Shown: positions 38,950-39,026 of the stretch, one piece after another
How the letters are laid out: each line of letters begins with the position of its first letter
How positions within the stretch are numbered: the stretch's first letter is position 1
NCBI GenBank assembly: GCA_021463195.1
Contig: JAJTXZ010000046.1
Span: forward strand, 1 to 39,026
Direction: 5' to 3'
Source of the DNA: Anaerolineae bacterium
Lineage (GTDB): Bacteria; Chloroflexota; Anaerolineae; UBA4142; SHND01
Length of the DNA stretch: 39,026 nt
Translations under genes and position numbers: made by a program
The notes under the pieces: generated by a model
Seen by the model: the letters and a program-made list of their open reading frames with translations, nothing else
Told to the model about the DNA's origin: nothing
The model's database searches: none

Positions 38950-39023
38950 TGTCATTTCGAATGCAATGAGAAATCTCGTTTGACGCGCAAGGTCGAGATT
39001 TCTCGCCTCCGCTCGAAATGACA
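38950..39023. repeat. Dispersed imperfect inverted repeat at the window end
   Basis: The left arm (38950-38978) reads TGTCATTTCGA... GAGAAATCTCG and the right arm (38994-39023) is its near-exact reverse complement, around a 15-nt centre. The ends TGTCATTTCGA and TCGAAATGACA with inner AGAAATCTCG match a noncoding repeat type seen in many environmental genomes. The 79 bp between the last gene and this repeat hold the promoter at 38881 and otherwise nothing recognised. Confidence 0.75.
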
Positions 39024-39026
39024 GTT

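Noticed and set aside
1-39026. tRNA or rRNA genes
   Set aside because: No cloverleaf-like segment or conserved rRNA tract was found by reading both strands; GGTTCGA-like words fall inside coding regions.

Overview
The window most resembles a chromosomal segment from an uncultured member of the Chloroflexota (Anaerolineae-like). This is an inference from several things: Gram-positive-style lipoproteins and secreted Ig-like proteins, a mevalonate kinase, a SCO1/PCu(A)C copper set, GC-rich DNA saturated with GCGCGC, and period-7 tandem arrays between genes. No rRNA, tRNA, CRISPR array, transposase or phage gene was recognised. The 5' end cuts a gene; the 3' end stops in a dispersed inverted repeat.

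Left part (1-8602) is an amino-acid uptake block. A truncated but clearly two-domain binding protein (LivJ-type domain fused to a GlnH-type domain) is followed by a polar amino-acid permease and its ATPase. A complete branched-chain-type ABC system then runs in the order LivG, LivF, LivJ, LivH, LivM and ends at a strong intrinsic terminator. Both binding-protein genes are followed by a perfect stem-loop with a 10-nt loop and no T tract, as expected where the binding protein mRNA is kept in excess over the permease mRNA.

8655-12001 holds a small two-gene unit (unknown helical protein plus a membrane-anchored phospholipase-D-fold protein). Convergent to it is a copper unit (SCO1, PCu(A)C, cupredoxin-like protein) expected to serve cytochrome oxidase CuA assembly.

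12258-28434 is the most distinctive part. A GntR/FCD regulator lies directly upstream of a consensus promoter whose start site is covered by a GntR-type palindrome. This promoter leads into six genes encoding two complete molybdenum hydroxylases in the order L-M-S-M-S-L. Beyond a convergent CBS-domain gene come a hydantoinase/dihydropyrimidinase and an N-carbamoyl-amino-acid (or allantoate) amidohydrolase. After a secreted Ig-like protein there is a second copy of the GntR palindrome core, then an ornithine-cyclodeaminase-family gene and an EamA exporter. Read together, this looks like an N-heterocycle (purine, pyrimidine or hydantoin-like) salvage or degradation locus: oxidise the ring, open it, remove the carbamoyl group, then handle the amino acid. 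Substrates cannot be read from the sequence.

28446-38871 is mostly housekeeping: a polytopic membrane protein, prepilin peptidase, zinc-finger membrane protein, RecN, a zinc-site UroD-like methyltransferase, mevalonate kinase, a CNNM/CorC-type protein, and a minus-strand unit of a small membrane protein, SurE, Nudix hydrolase and membrane protein.

The noncoding DNA is unusually informative. There is a family of about 90-bp hairpin repeats with compensatory changes, heptanucleotide arrays that begin right at stop codons and once lie inside a coding region, bidirectional terminators with TGGC loops, and two promoters placed so close to start codons that leaderless mRNA is likely.
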